This document shows, one piece after another, positions 61,201-64,000 of a stretch of DNA of 64,000 nucleotides; position 1 is the first letter of the stretch, and each line of letters begins with the position of its first letter. Source of the stretch: Odiellus spinosus (taxonomy: Eukaryota > Arthropoda > Arachnida > Opiliones > Phalangiidae). The notes beneath the pieces were generated by a model. The model was given only the letters and a program-made list of their open reading frames with translations, had not been told where the DNA came from and searched no databases. The position numbers were made by a program, and so were the translations under genes. Where the stretch lies: assembly GCA_963920705.1 (NCBI GenBank), contig OY987226.1, positions 16,618,501 through 16,682,500 on the forward strand, written 5' to 3'.

Positions 61201-62761
61201 ATCGTCGAAGGTTTTATTGTTTCAAACGCTTTGTAAAGAAAACATACACAGTCGTACATAGCCTACATCCTAATAAAAAATAATTCTTTCCGCAGGCTGG
61301 TCGCGTATATAGAAATGTAATTATATCCTCTACAAATTGAATGTAGTACGTTTTATTACGGGGGTGGAAGGGTTATCGGGTAAAGAATAATCTCCTTCTT
61401 CCAACCTTTACTTCCATTGAATCCTTATATTAGAGAGGATAAAATATAGGTCGATGTTGTATAGTTAAGCCTCGGTTCGCGTGGTATAAGACATAACGTA
61501 TAACATGTTTGACTGGCTACGGAGCTTTCGTCTCAGCGAAAAGATGCTTAATAAATCAGTGTTTTTGAAGCGTGAAGTGACGCTCGCCTGTCAGAAAGAA
61601 GGCCCTTTTTCGGCGCAGTGATGGATCTCTTAATGCCATCTTATTCACCCACCACCAAACCCCATATGTATGTATATATACCCACCAATGAAACCAGTCC
61701 ACTACCAGTATCAGCCTGTAACGTGTCCCCACGACCCTATATGCATTGAATCCATCAGGGCTTTCTCGAATTAGATACGTAGAAATTCCGTGTAAAACCA
61801 GATTTTTCTGCCTAGGAAAAAATAAACTCCCAAACAAAATTATTAATTGATGATTGTGCCGTTATAAATTATTTTAAGGGTAGGTGAAGTCGGATATCTG
61901 CCTCGATTATCGTAAAAAACGCGAAACGAAAGAATTCACTGATGAGCTCGTACACTATGTACGATTAGAAATTTCGTCTTTTGTAAAAATTAAACTCGTA
62001 TCCGCTCACGCGAAATAGCGACGTGTAGGCATCTAAAGAAAATATTTCCCAAATCTTATGTGTAGTTTGAGAATCCCAAAACATCGATATTTGCAGAAGC
62101 GTATGACATATTAATCGAAGTACACATGGCGAACATCAAATAAATCCAAAATGTTATCGGCTAAACTCTAGTGACCCTCCAAACCCACTCAAATCGTCCA
62201 TAACTGTGTCATTATCGAAAATTACATAAAGTTAATAAGCGACAACATCACCAGAAGAAAAAAAATACTCTGAGCAAGCCGAACCGCCCCAAAGTTTCCT
62301 GTTTGTCTCACTAAGACACTACTTGGTGTCCCGAAAACTCGATCCTAGAAAAACTCTCCAGAAGGGCCGAAAAATAGATTTTAAACACTGTGTTTCTTTA
62401 GGAAAAGCGAATCTGGGTACTTTGTTTCTTATACGCTTCTGTTATTCGTTATACTTCGTGGTAGCAAAGAAAATTATAACGTGTAGAAAATATATTGATT
62501 GTGTGTGACTGGGTGCATTTTTCTGGAAAAGTTAAGAACTTTTGCTAGTACTGTACCAACGATAATGAAAGTAGAACTAGGCAATTGGCGTGAAATCTTT
62601 AAAACGCAATTCTAATCTATTAATTCATTAATTTAATATTTTGTTTTGCGTTTATCCAGGCACGGTGAACCAGTTGGGTGTGACAATTGGCTTGCTGCTC
62701 TCCCAGGTGCTCGGAATTGAGGTCATTCTCGGTACTGCTACCGGATGGCCCATTCTCTTAG
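19187..62761 (+). CDS. Glut1: Glut1-type facilitative glucose transporter, N-terminal part (5 exons, 3' end outside window)
   Basis: The coding segments 19187-19210, 19924-19977, 36921-37016, 59954-60308 and 62660-62761 join in frame (junction phases 0, 0, 0, 1, and phase 1 at the open end) into about 210 residues. The protein is a major facilitator superfamily sugar porter that would move glucose down its gradient across the plasma membrane. Visible family marks are [12 protein letters not shown] in TM1 (residues 45-56), the loop-2 signature ADRYGRK (107-113), the second sugar-transporter signature from GRLVIG (145) to LRGG (175), and NQLGVTIG in TM5, whose Gln181 matches the substrate-binding Gln161 of human GLUT1. 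From memory the closest relative is insect Glut1. The loop between TM1 and TM2 has the same length as in Drosophila, so no exon is missing there. TM6-TM12, including QLSGIN and PETKG, must lie beyond 64000. All four introns are GT-AG; introns 2 and 3 are about 17 and 23 kb. Identity is secure; the exact start is not. Confidence 0.93.
19924..19977 (+). CDS. Glut1: Glut1 exon 2 (MTAFYEWTK)
   Basis: This 54-bp exon is bounded by TTTTATTTTTAG and the donor GTGAGT (19978). It is open in frame from its first base and contains ATG at 19951 with A at -3. The nine residues MTAFYEWTK run in phase 0 into exon 3 (GLTCML). This resembles what I remember of the insect Glut1 start (MTAF.EW.KGLT), which makes 19951 the conservative start; the nine residues before it would be coding only if 19187 is used. 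The segment is the cytoplasmic N-terminus just ahead of TM1. Confidence 0.85.
19978..21650 (+). other. Start of Glut1 intron 2, nothing recognised
   Basis: AT-rich intron sequence with no element boundaries seen. A full CRE palindrome TGACGTCA lies at 20594-20601, about 0.6 kb after the ATG exon. A minus-strand 70-residue frame at 20914-21126 is very Lys/Asn-rich and shows no family features. Confidence 0.6.
21652..21742. repeat. 20-bp perfect stem hairpin
   Basis: GCGTTCAGCGACACATACCG (21652-21671) is exactly complementary to 21723-21742, with a 51-base loop. A small, recent foldback element. Confidence 0.9.
21893..22213. mobile_element. MITE-like element with ATGAAACCCTCCTTTGAAG ends
   Basis: 321 bp with about 30-bp inverted ends (one mismatch across ATGAAACCCTCCTTTGAAGT and its continuation ATTACTCT). 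The arms may extend outward to CAGAAG on both sides. The inner arms share CACCCATACAGAGAGG-type sequence. Open frames on both strands start with the same peptide [10 protein letters not shown] because the ends are inverted copies; they are not genes. Confidence 0.8.
22622..23158. mobile_element. Family D element, copy 2 (537 bp)
   Basis: Bounded by TAGAGCTCGGAATTCG and AATTCCGAGCTCTA, inverted ends of about 14 bp. The interior is collinear with 54525-55080 (for example AATTGAATAAKACCATCGTG, GTGAATGTCAAT, GATTAAAATATAATTATTA). A reverse-strand fragment lies at 37384-37613. Confidence 0.85.
23174..23420. mobile_element. Family E element, copy 1
   Basis: About 247 bp with inverted ends containing AACCTGGCGTTCGTAA and TTATGAACGCCAGGTT, plus outer TATC...GATA segments. 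A second copy is at 32790-33007, with fragments at 32294-32410 and 40955-41040. Confidence 0.75.
23421..25402 (+). other. Glut1 intron 2, nothing recognised
   Basis: AT-rich intron sequence. Around 24470-24640 it is C-rich with a weakly higher CpG content, but I find no splice-bounded coding segment or known motif. Confidence 0.5.
25403..25680 (+). mobile_element. Family C repeat, copy 4
   Basis: 278 bp from TTACGTTCACACTATAGCG to GTAGTACGAACGGAGCTT, with the same internal order as 18361-18638 but with a small insertion of CGATTTAAACCGATTC-type sequence near 25570-25600. Confidence 0.78.
26462..28213. repeat. 30-bp minisatellite in Glut1 intron 2
   Basis: About 58 head-to-tail units. Blocks follow one another: TAAACTATTTTTCTCGCGAT with AGAATTAGGT (30 bp, 26520-26860), CTCGCAATAGAATAAGGTG variants (26880-26960), CAAACTATTTTTCTCGTAAT with AGAATTAGGT (27060-27670), and 32-bp CTATTTTTCTAGCAATTGAA units (27690-28205). 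Within a block units are nearly identical, showing local homogenisation. Confidence 0.97.
28214..30024 (+). other. Glut1 intron 2; GC-richer patch at 29390-29650, otherwise nothing recognised
   Basis: The 29390-29650 stretch is visibly less AT-rich than its surroundings, but has no long frame or splice-bounded exon. It may be an intronic regulatory element or decayed unique sequence. Confidence 0.35.
30025..30397. mobile_element. Family A palindromic MITE, copy 2
   Basis: Right end ...GTTGCATTATCCGTTTA and the central palindrome (AATAGGCTTAGCTGGATT near 30102; AATCCAGCTAAGCCTATTTT near 30254) match family A. The left terminus is degraded. Confidence 0.78.
30398..31138 (+). other. Intron 2, no gene seen
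   Basis: Short similarity between 30672-30705 and 5632-5665 (CATAATCAGTTTT...CAGCG.GTG) hints at another old repeat. At 31045 TTAAAGGCGTAGTCTC resembles the left end of family F. Confidence 0.4.
31139..31446. mobile_element. Family A palindromic MITE, copy 3 (right end missing)
   Basis: Left end TTAA/GGGAGAATGCAACCTAACA (from 31139) and central palindrome are clear. Similarity stops after TTTTCCGGGTACGTTTTAAA, so the right terminal repeat is lost. Confidence 0.8.
31447..32789 (+). other. Intron 2; family E fragment at 32294-32410, otherwise nothing
   Basis: AT-rich. The fragment GATGAATAACCAAACATCAA...GGCAAACAGTGACAAAAGTA matches the left half of the family E copy at 32790-33007. Confidence 0.5.
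32790..33007. mobile_element. Family E element, copy 2
   Basis: About 218 bp with inverted ends AACCTGGGGTTCATAAGCGT and GCTTATGAACACCAGGTT, and outer TATCTTAAAAGATAAATATG / TTATCTACTAAGATA. Non-coding. Confidence 0.75.
33561..33845 (+). repeat. Tandem duplication of about 130-155 bp in intron 2
   Basis: ATGGATTTCTTGACGGTT occurs at 33561 and 33690, followed in both by CAACC.TAGAAATGT, GGTTTTAAATA, and later GGACCGATTTCTCACGTT and CTTGGGTGTGGT. The second copy carries a 28-bp longer middle. Confidence 0.85.
34525..34823. mobile_element. Family F element, copy 1 (TTAA-flanked)
   Basis: Begins TTAA/AGGTGGAGTCTC and ends AGTTTCCCT/TTAA. Its interior (GGTCTTGGGCGTCAAACACC ... GGCATGGTGATTCCGAAAAT) is collinear with 44161-44445. 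No coding capacity. Confidence 0.75.
35052..35806. mobile_element. TTAA-flanked element (ends AAAGGGATACT) with a nested MITE
   Basis: Inverted ends TTAAAGGGATACTTAGACC and the complement of GGGTGTTAGTATCCCTTTAA. The segment 35120-35345 (CTTAATTTACTGTTAATTATCAAACA...GCTAAGCCTAAATCCGTTTC) is also found at 63640-63760. The 35443-35738 MITE lies inside. Confidence 0.6.
35443..35738. mobile_element. Nested MITE with ATAGAATAAGAAAGGGTTTC ends
   Basis: 296 bp with about 29-bp inverted ends, both containing TTTCACCCTGGAC. The interior is GC-richer than the surroundings (35500-35640) and carries a short minus-strand frame without recognisable features. Flanks TTTTGA and GTTTGA may be a target duplication. 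Confidence 0.75.
35811..36920 (+). other. 3' part of Glut1 intron 2, no gene seen
   Basis: AT-rich, with overlapping open frames on both strands at 36222-36485 that lack domain features. A pyrimidine-rich stretch and CAG precede exon 3. Confidence 0.5.
36921..37016 (+). CDS. Glut1: Glut1 exon 3 (TM1)
   Basis: This 96-bp, phase 0-0 exon encodes 32 residues, flanked by TTTTTACAG and the donor GTATGT. It is essentially transmembrane helix 1, ending in the diagnostic class I GLUT motif [12 protein letters not shown]. The open frame runs on past the donor into the intron to 37163, but that tail has no transporter similarity and is not coding. The next coding base is almost 23 kb away. Confidence 0.95.
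37384..37613 (-). repeat. Family D fragment (reverse strand)
   Basis: The reverse complement reads ATTCGGAATTCGTATAACTT ... GAATGTCAATCAGATATTAT ..., matching the first about 230 bp of the family D copy at 22622. The distal part is missing. Confidence 0.75.
37614..38996 (+). other. Glut1 intron 3, little recognised
   Basis: AT-rich. 38640-38690 (TTTTATAAAAGGAAGAAACG and GGAGTT) resembles the arms of the inverted repeat at 63425-63560. 38210-38530 is CpG-richer but has no coding support. Confidence 0.4.
38997..39484. mobile_element. Family C-related element with nested family C copy
   Basis: Outer ends AGCTACGTTCACACTTG (38997) and CTAGTGTGAACACGGCTTTA (to 39484) are inverted. The left part (to about 39155) matches 62969-63136. 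Inside, on the minus strand, is a family C copy (about 39160-39454) with ATGCTAGTGTGACCGTAGCT at its end. Confidence 0.7.
39485..40488 (+). other. Intron 3, nothing recognised
   Basis: Contains a full CRE palindrome at 40260-40267 followed by TGACGTAG at about 40280. No coding segment seen. Confidence 0.5.
40489..40865. mobile_element. Family A palindromic MITE, copy 4 (TTAA-flanked)
   Basis: 377 bp from AGGGAGAATGCAACCTAATA to GCTGCATTCTACCT with TTAA on both sides. Same palindromic arms as the copy at 4322; the left inner arm has a small deletion around CTTGCTTAGCCGG. Confidence 0.83.
41600..41700 (+). repeat. Family M repeat fragment
   Basis: Shares TTTAAAGTCRCCTTCT and TAGCAGACGACG with the interior of both composite elements (11464, 48633). 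It shows that part of the composite's interior also exists on its own. Confidence 0.65.
41711..42135. mobile_element. Family B element, copy 2, with a very long palindrome
   Basis: Outer segments match 1562-1842 (AAGACCTATCCGCGTAGT, AATTAGTAGAAGAATCG). The arms 41823-41895 and 41991-42064 are near-perfect inverted copies through AACGCCCTGCCTTCCAGCGA. The spacer of about 95 bp contains CGCGCGC and GCGCTCGGCAAAGCGCG. Confidence 0.82.
42136..44160 (+). other. Intron 3, no gene seen
   Basis: AT-rich with an A21 run at 42726-42746 and a TATATATATA run at 42677. CRE palindromes at 42911-42918 and 43781-43788. Short frames here have no recognisable domains. Confidence 0.5.
44161..44445. mobile_element. 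Family F element, copy 2, with a GC-rich hairpin
   Basis: Collinear with 34590-34823. Its left end holds GGCCGGCGTTTGA (44164-44176) and its exact complement (44195-44207), an 18-base loop between them. The right end is AGTTTCCCT followed by TTAA. Confidence 0.8.
45205..45491 (-). mobile_element. Family C repeat, minus-strand copy
   Basis: 287 bp from AGCTGCGTTCATACTATGCC to ATGCTAGTGTGACCATAGCT. The reverse complement is collinear with 18361-18638 (AATCGCCAGGAATCGTTTTA). Open frames across it on both strands are artefacts of the repeat. Confidence 0.82.
45492..45780. repeat. AT microsatellite-like tract (ATAAATATA)n
   Basis: Almost pure A/T with irregular AAATAT and AATAAT units. Begins directly at the end of the family C copy. 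Confidence 0.9.
45830..46220. other. GC-rich intronic patch with a G-quadruplex motif
   Basis: GC-rich island in an AT-rich intron. On the + strand, G tracts of 6, 5, 4 and 4 at 45987-46016 are separated by loops of 6, 2 and 3 bases, a strong quadruplex pattern. Three overlapping frames of 80-105 codons in different phases and strands are explained by low stop density. No family features and no splice-bounded exon were found. Confidence 0.5.
46425..46532 (-). repeat. Family L short repeat (reverse copy)
   Basis: Reverse complement reads GAACACTTTTACAGGGGCTTA ... GATTTCATCCTA ... GAACACTTTTACAGGCGC, collinear with 7907-8012. Confidence 0.65.
46565..46600. repeat. 16-bp perfect stem hairpin at the edge of the AT minisatellite
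   Basis: TTATATACTATCTTTG (46565-46580), loop AACA, then the exact complement to 46600. It stands directly ahead of the first TATAGT... repeat units. Confidence 0.93.
46611..48145. repeat. AT minisatellite, left part
   Basis: About 70 units built on GTATATTGATAAAATTATAT with period roughly 20-27 bp. Variant blocks follow each other: TATATATATAGTATATTGAT, then AATTATATAATATATAGTAT, then ...ATACAGTATATTGATACAAT, then ...TATAGTATATTGGTACAATT. The last units have a period of exactly 23 bp (unit starts at 48077, 48100, 48123). Confidence 0.97.
48143..49436. repeat. Long terminal-inverted-repeat module inside composite copy 2
   Basis: Same arms as 10981-12447, but about 170 bp shorter in the middle: only one of the two 147-bp tandem segments is present. 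ACATTATCCATAGAAA is locally repeated near 49011-49045. Confidence 0.87.
49490..51600. repeat. Tandem array of 100-bp units, copy 2, with a higher-order duplication
   Basis: About 21 units, GATTCAGTCAAATCTCTACA ... GATGTTAATAGCTGSGGCAGC. A stretch beginning near 50110 recurs unchanged or nearly so 699 bp downstream, about seven units, so two 76-codon frames (50123, 50822) have identical translations. Near 49450-49680 a segment including GTGTTAACTTCTATATTAAA is also duplicated. Terminal units drift as in copy 1. Confidence 0.94.
51698..52202. repeat. Foldback block of composite copy 2
   Basis: 505 bp bounded by AATGTTATTCTATGGGATTT and its complement. It holds the same central hairpin AAACCTAAGCCTAATTTG / complement (about 51946-51984). 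Confidence 0.88.
52541..53770. repeat. AT minisatellite, right part
   Basis: Continues the array at 46611-48145. Blocks: 23-bp GTATATTGATACAATTTTAT units, TATATTTATACAATTTTATA units, ATAGCATATTGATAAAATTA units, and finally 16-bp TATATTGATAAAATTA units (53585-53745). Confidence 0.97.
53771..54524 (+). other. Intron 3, no gene seen; C-rich runs
   Basis: Poly-C tracts at 54067-54074 and 54138-54149. Two minus-strand frames of about 70 codons (53714-54138) lack any recognisable feature. Confidence 0.5.
54525..55080. mobile_element. Family D element, copy 3 (556 bp)
   Basis: From TAGAGTTCGGAATACG to ATTCCCAGCTCTATA. The interior is collinear with 22622-23158 for its full length, with small indels. 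The ends are more diverged than in copy 2. Confidence 0.85.
55401..55564. mobile_element. Family K element, complete short copy
   Basis: 164 bp; CGTGACTGTTGGGCTTGAAT and the complement form inverted ends of about 38 bp with two gaps, including TCCAGAGC. Its relative at 18263-18755 is interrupted by a family C insertion. Confidence 0.75.
55565..59953 (+). other. 3' part of Glut1 intron 3, no gene seen
   Basis: Mostly unremarkable. A G12 run at about 55890-55902. 58230-58990 is less AT-rich and carries several overlapping frames of 94-106 codons on both strands, none with domain, splice or codon features that would support a gene. A long T-rich tract leads to the CAG before exon 4. Confidence 0.5.
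59954..60308 (+). CDS. Glut1: Glut1 exon 4 (first extracellular loop, TM2-TM4)
   Basis: This 355-bp exon lies between a long polypyrimidine tract with CAG (59951-59953) and the donor GTAAGC (60309), entering in phase 0 and leaving in phase 1. It encodes the end of extracellular loop 1 with one N-glycosylation sequon (Asn70-Arg-Thr). It then encodes TM2, the cytoplasmic GRK loop (ADRYGRKGG), TM3, TM4 and the motif [15 protein letters not shown]. Its third codon positions are strongly G/C: 44 of the 60 bases at 60061-60120 are G or C, in sharp contrast to the AT-rich introns. This is the clearest coding segment in the window. Confidence 0.97.
60717..60961. mobile_element. MITE with CTATATTTTATCAAAGCC ends and a 37-bp central stem, in intron 4
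   Basis: 245 bp with inverted ends CTATATTTTATCAAAGCCRG. Inside, GACGCGTCTCTCCCGTAACC and its continuation pair over 37 bp (four mismatches) with the stretch ending GGGAGAGACGCGTC at about 60905. Confidence 0.85.
60962..62659 (+). other. 3' part of Glut1 intron 4, nothing recognised
   Basis: AT-rich without element boundaries. Minus-strand frame at 61556-61837 (93 codons) has no recognisable features. TTTATCCAG ends the intron. Confidence 0.5.
62660..62761 (+). CDS. Glut1: Glut1 exon 5 (TM5)
   Basis: This 102-bp exon runs from the acceptor TTTATCCAG to the donor GTAAGC (62762), phase 1 at both ends. The split glycine codon completes RGGLG from exon 4 and continues as [10 protein letters not shown], matching TM5 of GLUT proteins, followed by [10 protein letters not shown] and GWPILL. 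Gln181 corresponds to the conserved TM5 glutamine that contacts sugar in GLUT1. The next exon should begin with the rest of a glycine codon (GLA/GLS type) and lies outside the window. Confidence 0.95.
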
Positions 62762-62968
62762 GTAAGCTATTCTCAACACGTGTTCATTTCAAATTTTTCA
62801 GTTGTTTAGAAACATATTAAGCCGTGTATAGGTGTATTGTATTTTGAATTAACGCTCGTAGAAGAGTTAATCCATAACCAAGAAGATCTTAGGATTACAT
62901 GTCATCCATTTCGTTTGAGATAACTATTGGACGACGGGGTAGTCTAGCGACAAACAGTGGCTAAATTG

Positions 62969-63136
62969 GCTACGTTCACACTAGAGACTTTGAAACCGTT
63001 GTCAAACCGTTTTGAATCTTCAAATCAACTTTTCAAGCTATATATAATTAAATATTTTGAGAAAGGATCTTTTCAGATGACCTAAAATTTTACAATTTAA
63101 CCTTTTTAAAACTGTTAAAAAAGGTTTACGAAGTGT
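62969..63136 (+). mobile_element. Family C-related short element in Glut1 intron 5
   Basis: About 168 bp from GGCTACGTTCACACTAGAGA to ACGAAGTGTGACGGAG. Collinear with the left part of 38997-39484 (AACCGTTTTGAATCTT, ACTTTTCAAGC). Confidence 0.7.
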
Positions 63137-63424
63137 GACGGAGTTGACGAGGCGCGAAGACGTTTGTCTCTAAGAACACCCCTCGTCTTATTATGATTAT
63201 GTAACTTTCTCCGTATTCAATATCCCTATGTTAAAACGGGGGTTTATGGGTAACGTTTGTCATCTCTCATTGTCCACAACCATTTCCCCTCTAGAATCGA
63301 AAAATTCCCAACGTTATTGCTTCCCGAAGCACGAATATTGTTTGAAGTTAAACCTTTTACCATGCCAGAATACTGATAAGTTTCGTGTAATAAGTTATAT
63401 TTTTTAACAATTTAGACTGTGCGT

Positions 63425-63560
63425 TTTTAAATATTTTTATGAAAGGAAGAAAAGTGTGGAGTTAAGTTTTTATTGTTCTTGGCACAGTTACATTTTTTAT
63501 CAATAAAAACTACAACTCCATGCGTTTCTTCCTTTTATAAAATTTTTAAAATATTACTCC
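63425..63560. repeat. Inverted repeat with AAAGGAAGAAA arms
   Basis: TTTTTATGAAAGGAAGAAAA...GTGGAGTT (63436-63464) pairs with AACTCCATGCGTTTCTTCCT...TATAAAA (63510-63545). One arm matches 38640-38685. Confidence 0.75.
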
Positions 63561-64000
63561 ACCATGGATTCTAATTTTATAAATTTCAACGTAAATTGTT
63601 AAAATGGCCCTAAAAACCGTATCATAACTCATCAAAGGTTTCGCGCTAATTTAGAGTTAATTATCAAAGTCGCGAACTGGAGTCGCTAAGCCTAAATTCG
63701 TTTCAAATAAATTTTAGACTAAAATTTCTTGAAACTGAATGCCGATGCCAAAAATGACCAAATTCACGCTTAAAATATCGTTTACGTGCAGTATAGAAAA
63801 GATGATCAGATTTCAGGAGGGTGGTAGTAGTGTTGGGTGTTGTTAGAGTCCATATGCTAAATAGAAGCTTCCTGAGACGGGGGGGGGGAAATGGCTGCGC
63901 GATATGAAAAGTTTATATTATCGAACAATACTTCTGAAATAAAATATGAGAAGGATGAAATTACGGTAGAGAGATTTTACTTTTCAAGTTTCTGGGAATA
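63561..64000 (+). other. Intron 5, no gene seen; shared repeat segment at 63640-63760
   Basis: 63640-63760 (GTTAATTATCAAA...GCTAAGCCTAAATTCGTTTC) matches 35145-35210, part of the TTAA-flanked element at 35052. A G9 run at 63880. The window ends before the next Glut1 exon. Confidence 0.5.

Overview
The window is eukaryotic nuclear DNA from an animal, most likely an insect or other arthropod. It is AT-rich and has few open frames. The only protein-coding gene I can support is split by GT-AG introns. Its five visible exons join in frame into the N-terminal part of a class I facilitative glucose transporter (GLUT1/SLC2A1 type). The closest match I know is insect Glut1, which shares the short N-terminus before TM1 (MTAF.EW.KGLT), the TM1 motif [12 protein letters not shown] and the motif SEIAPL.LRGGLG. 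Species assignment is inference.

Gene layout (+ strand): exon 1 (19132-19210, partly coding), exon 2 (19924-19977), exon 3 (36921-37016, TM1), exon 4 (59954-60308, TM2-TM4) and exon 5 (62660-62761, TM5). The reading frame stays open at a phase-1 donor after exon 5, so TM6-TM12 lie to the right of the window. Intron 2 is about 17 kb and intron 3 about 23 kb; both are filled with repeats. No upstream exon is certain. A GC- and CpG-richer patch at 8.2-8.85 kb, with two CRE palindromes and an X-box, is the best promoter/5' exon candidate, and a similar patch lies at 3.0-3.55 kb.

The rest is non-coding and repeat-dense. There are three minisatellites: a 21-bp unit at 1-925, a 30-bp unit at about 26.46-28.21 kb, and an AT-only 16-23-bp unit at 46.6-53.77 kb. 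There are many short palindromic or terminal-inverted-repeat (MITE-like) elements in families with several copies, some nested. These include a hAT-type MITE with an 8-bp target duplication, a mariner-like MITE with TA duplication, and several families flanked by TTAA.

The most striking structure is a 4.2-4.4 kb non-coding composite present twice in the same orientation (about 10985-15167 and 48146-52540). Each copy is a long-TIR module, then a tandem array of 100-bp units, then foldback block(s), then a terminal 7-bp hairpin. The second copy sits inside the AT minisatellite exactly at a repeat-unit boundary, and the array resumes in phase on the other side. This is strong internal evidence that the whole composite moved as one unit. 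I cannot assign it to a known transposon class. No tRNA, rRNA, CRISPR array or transposase gene was found.
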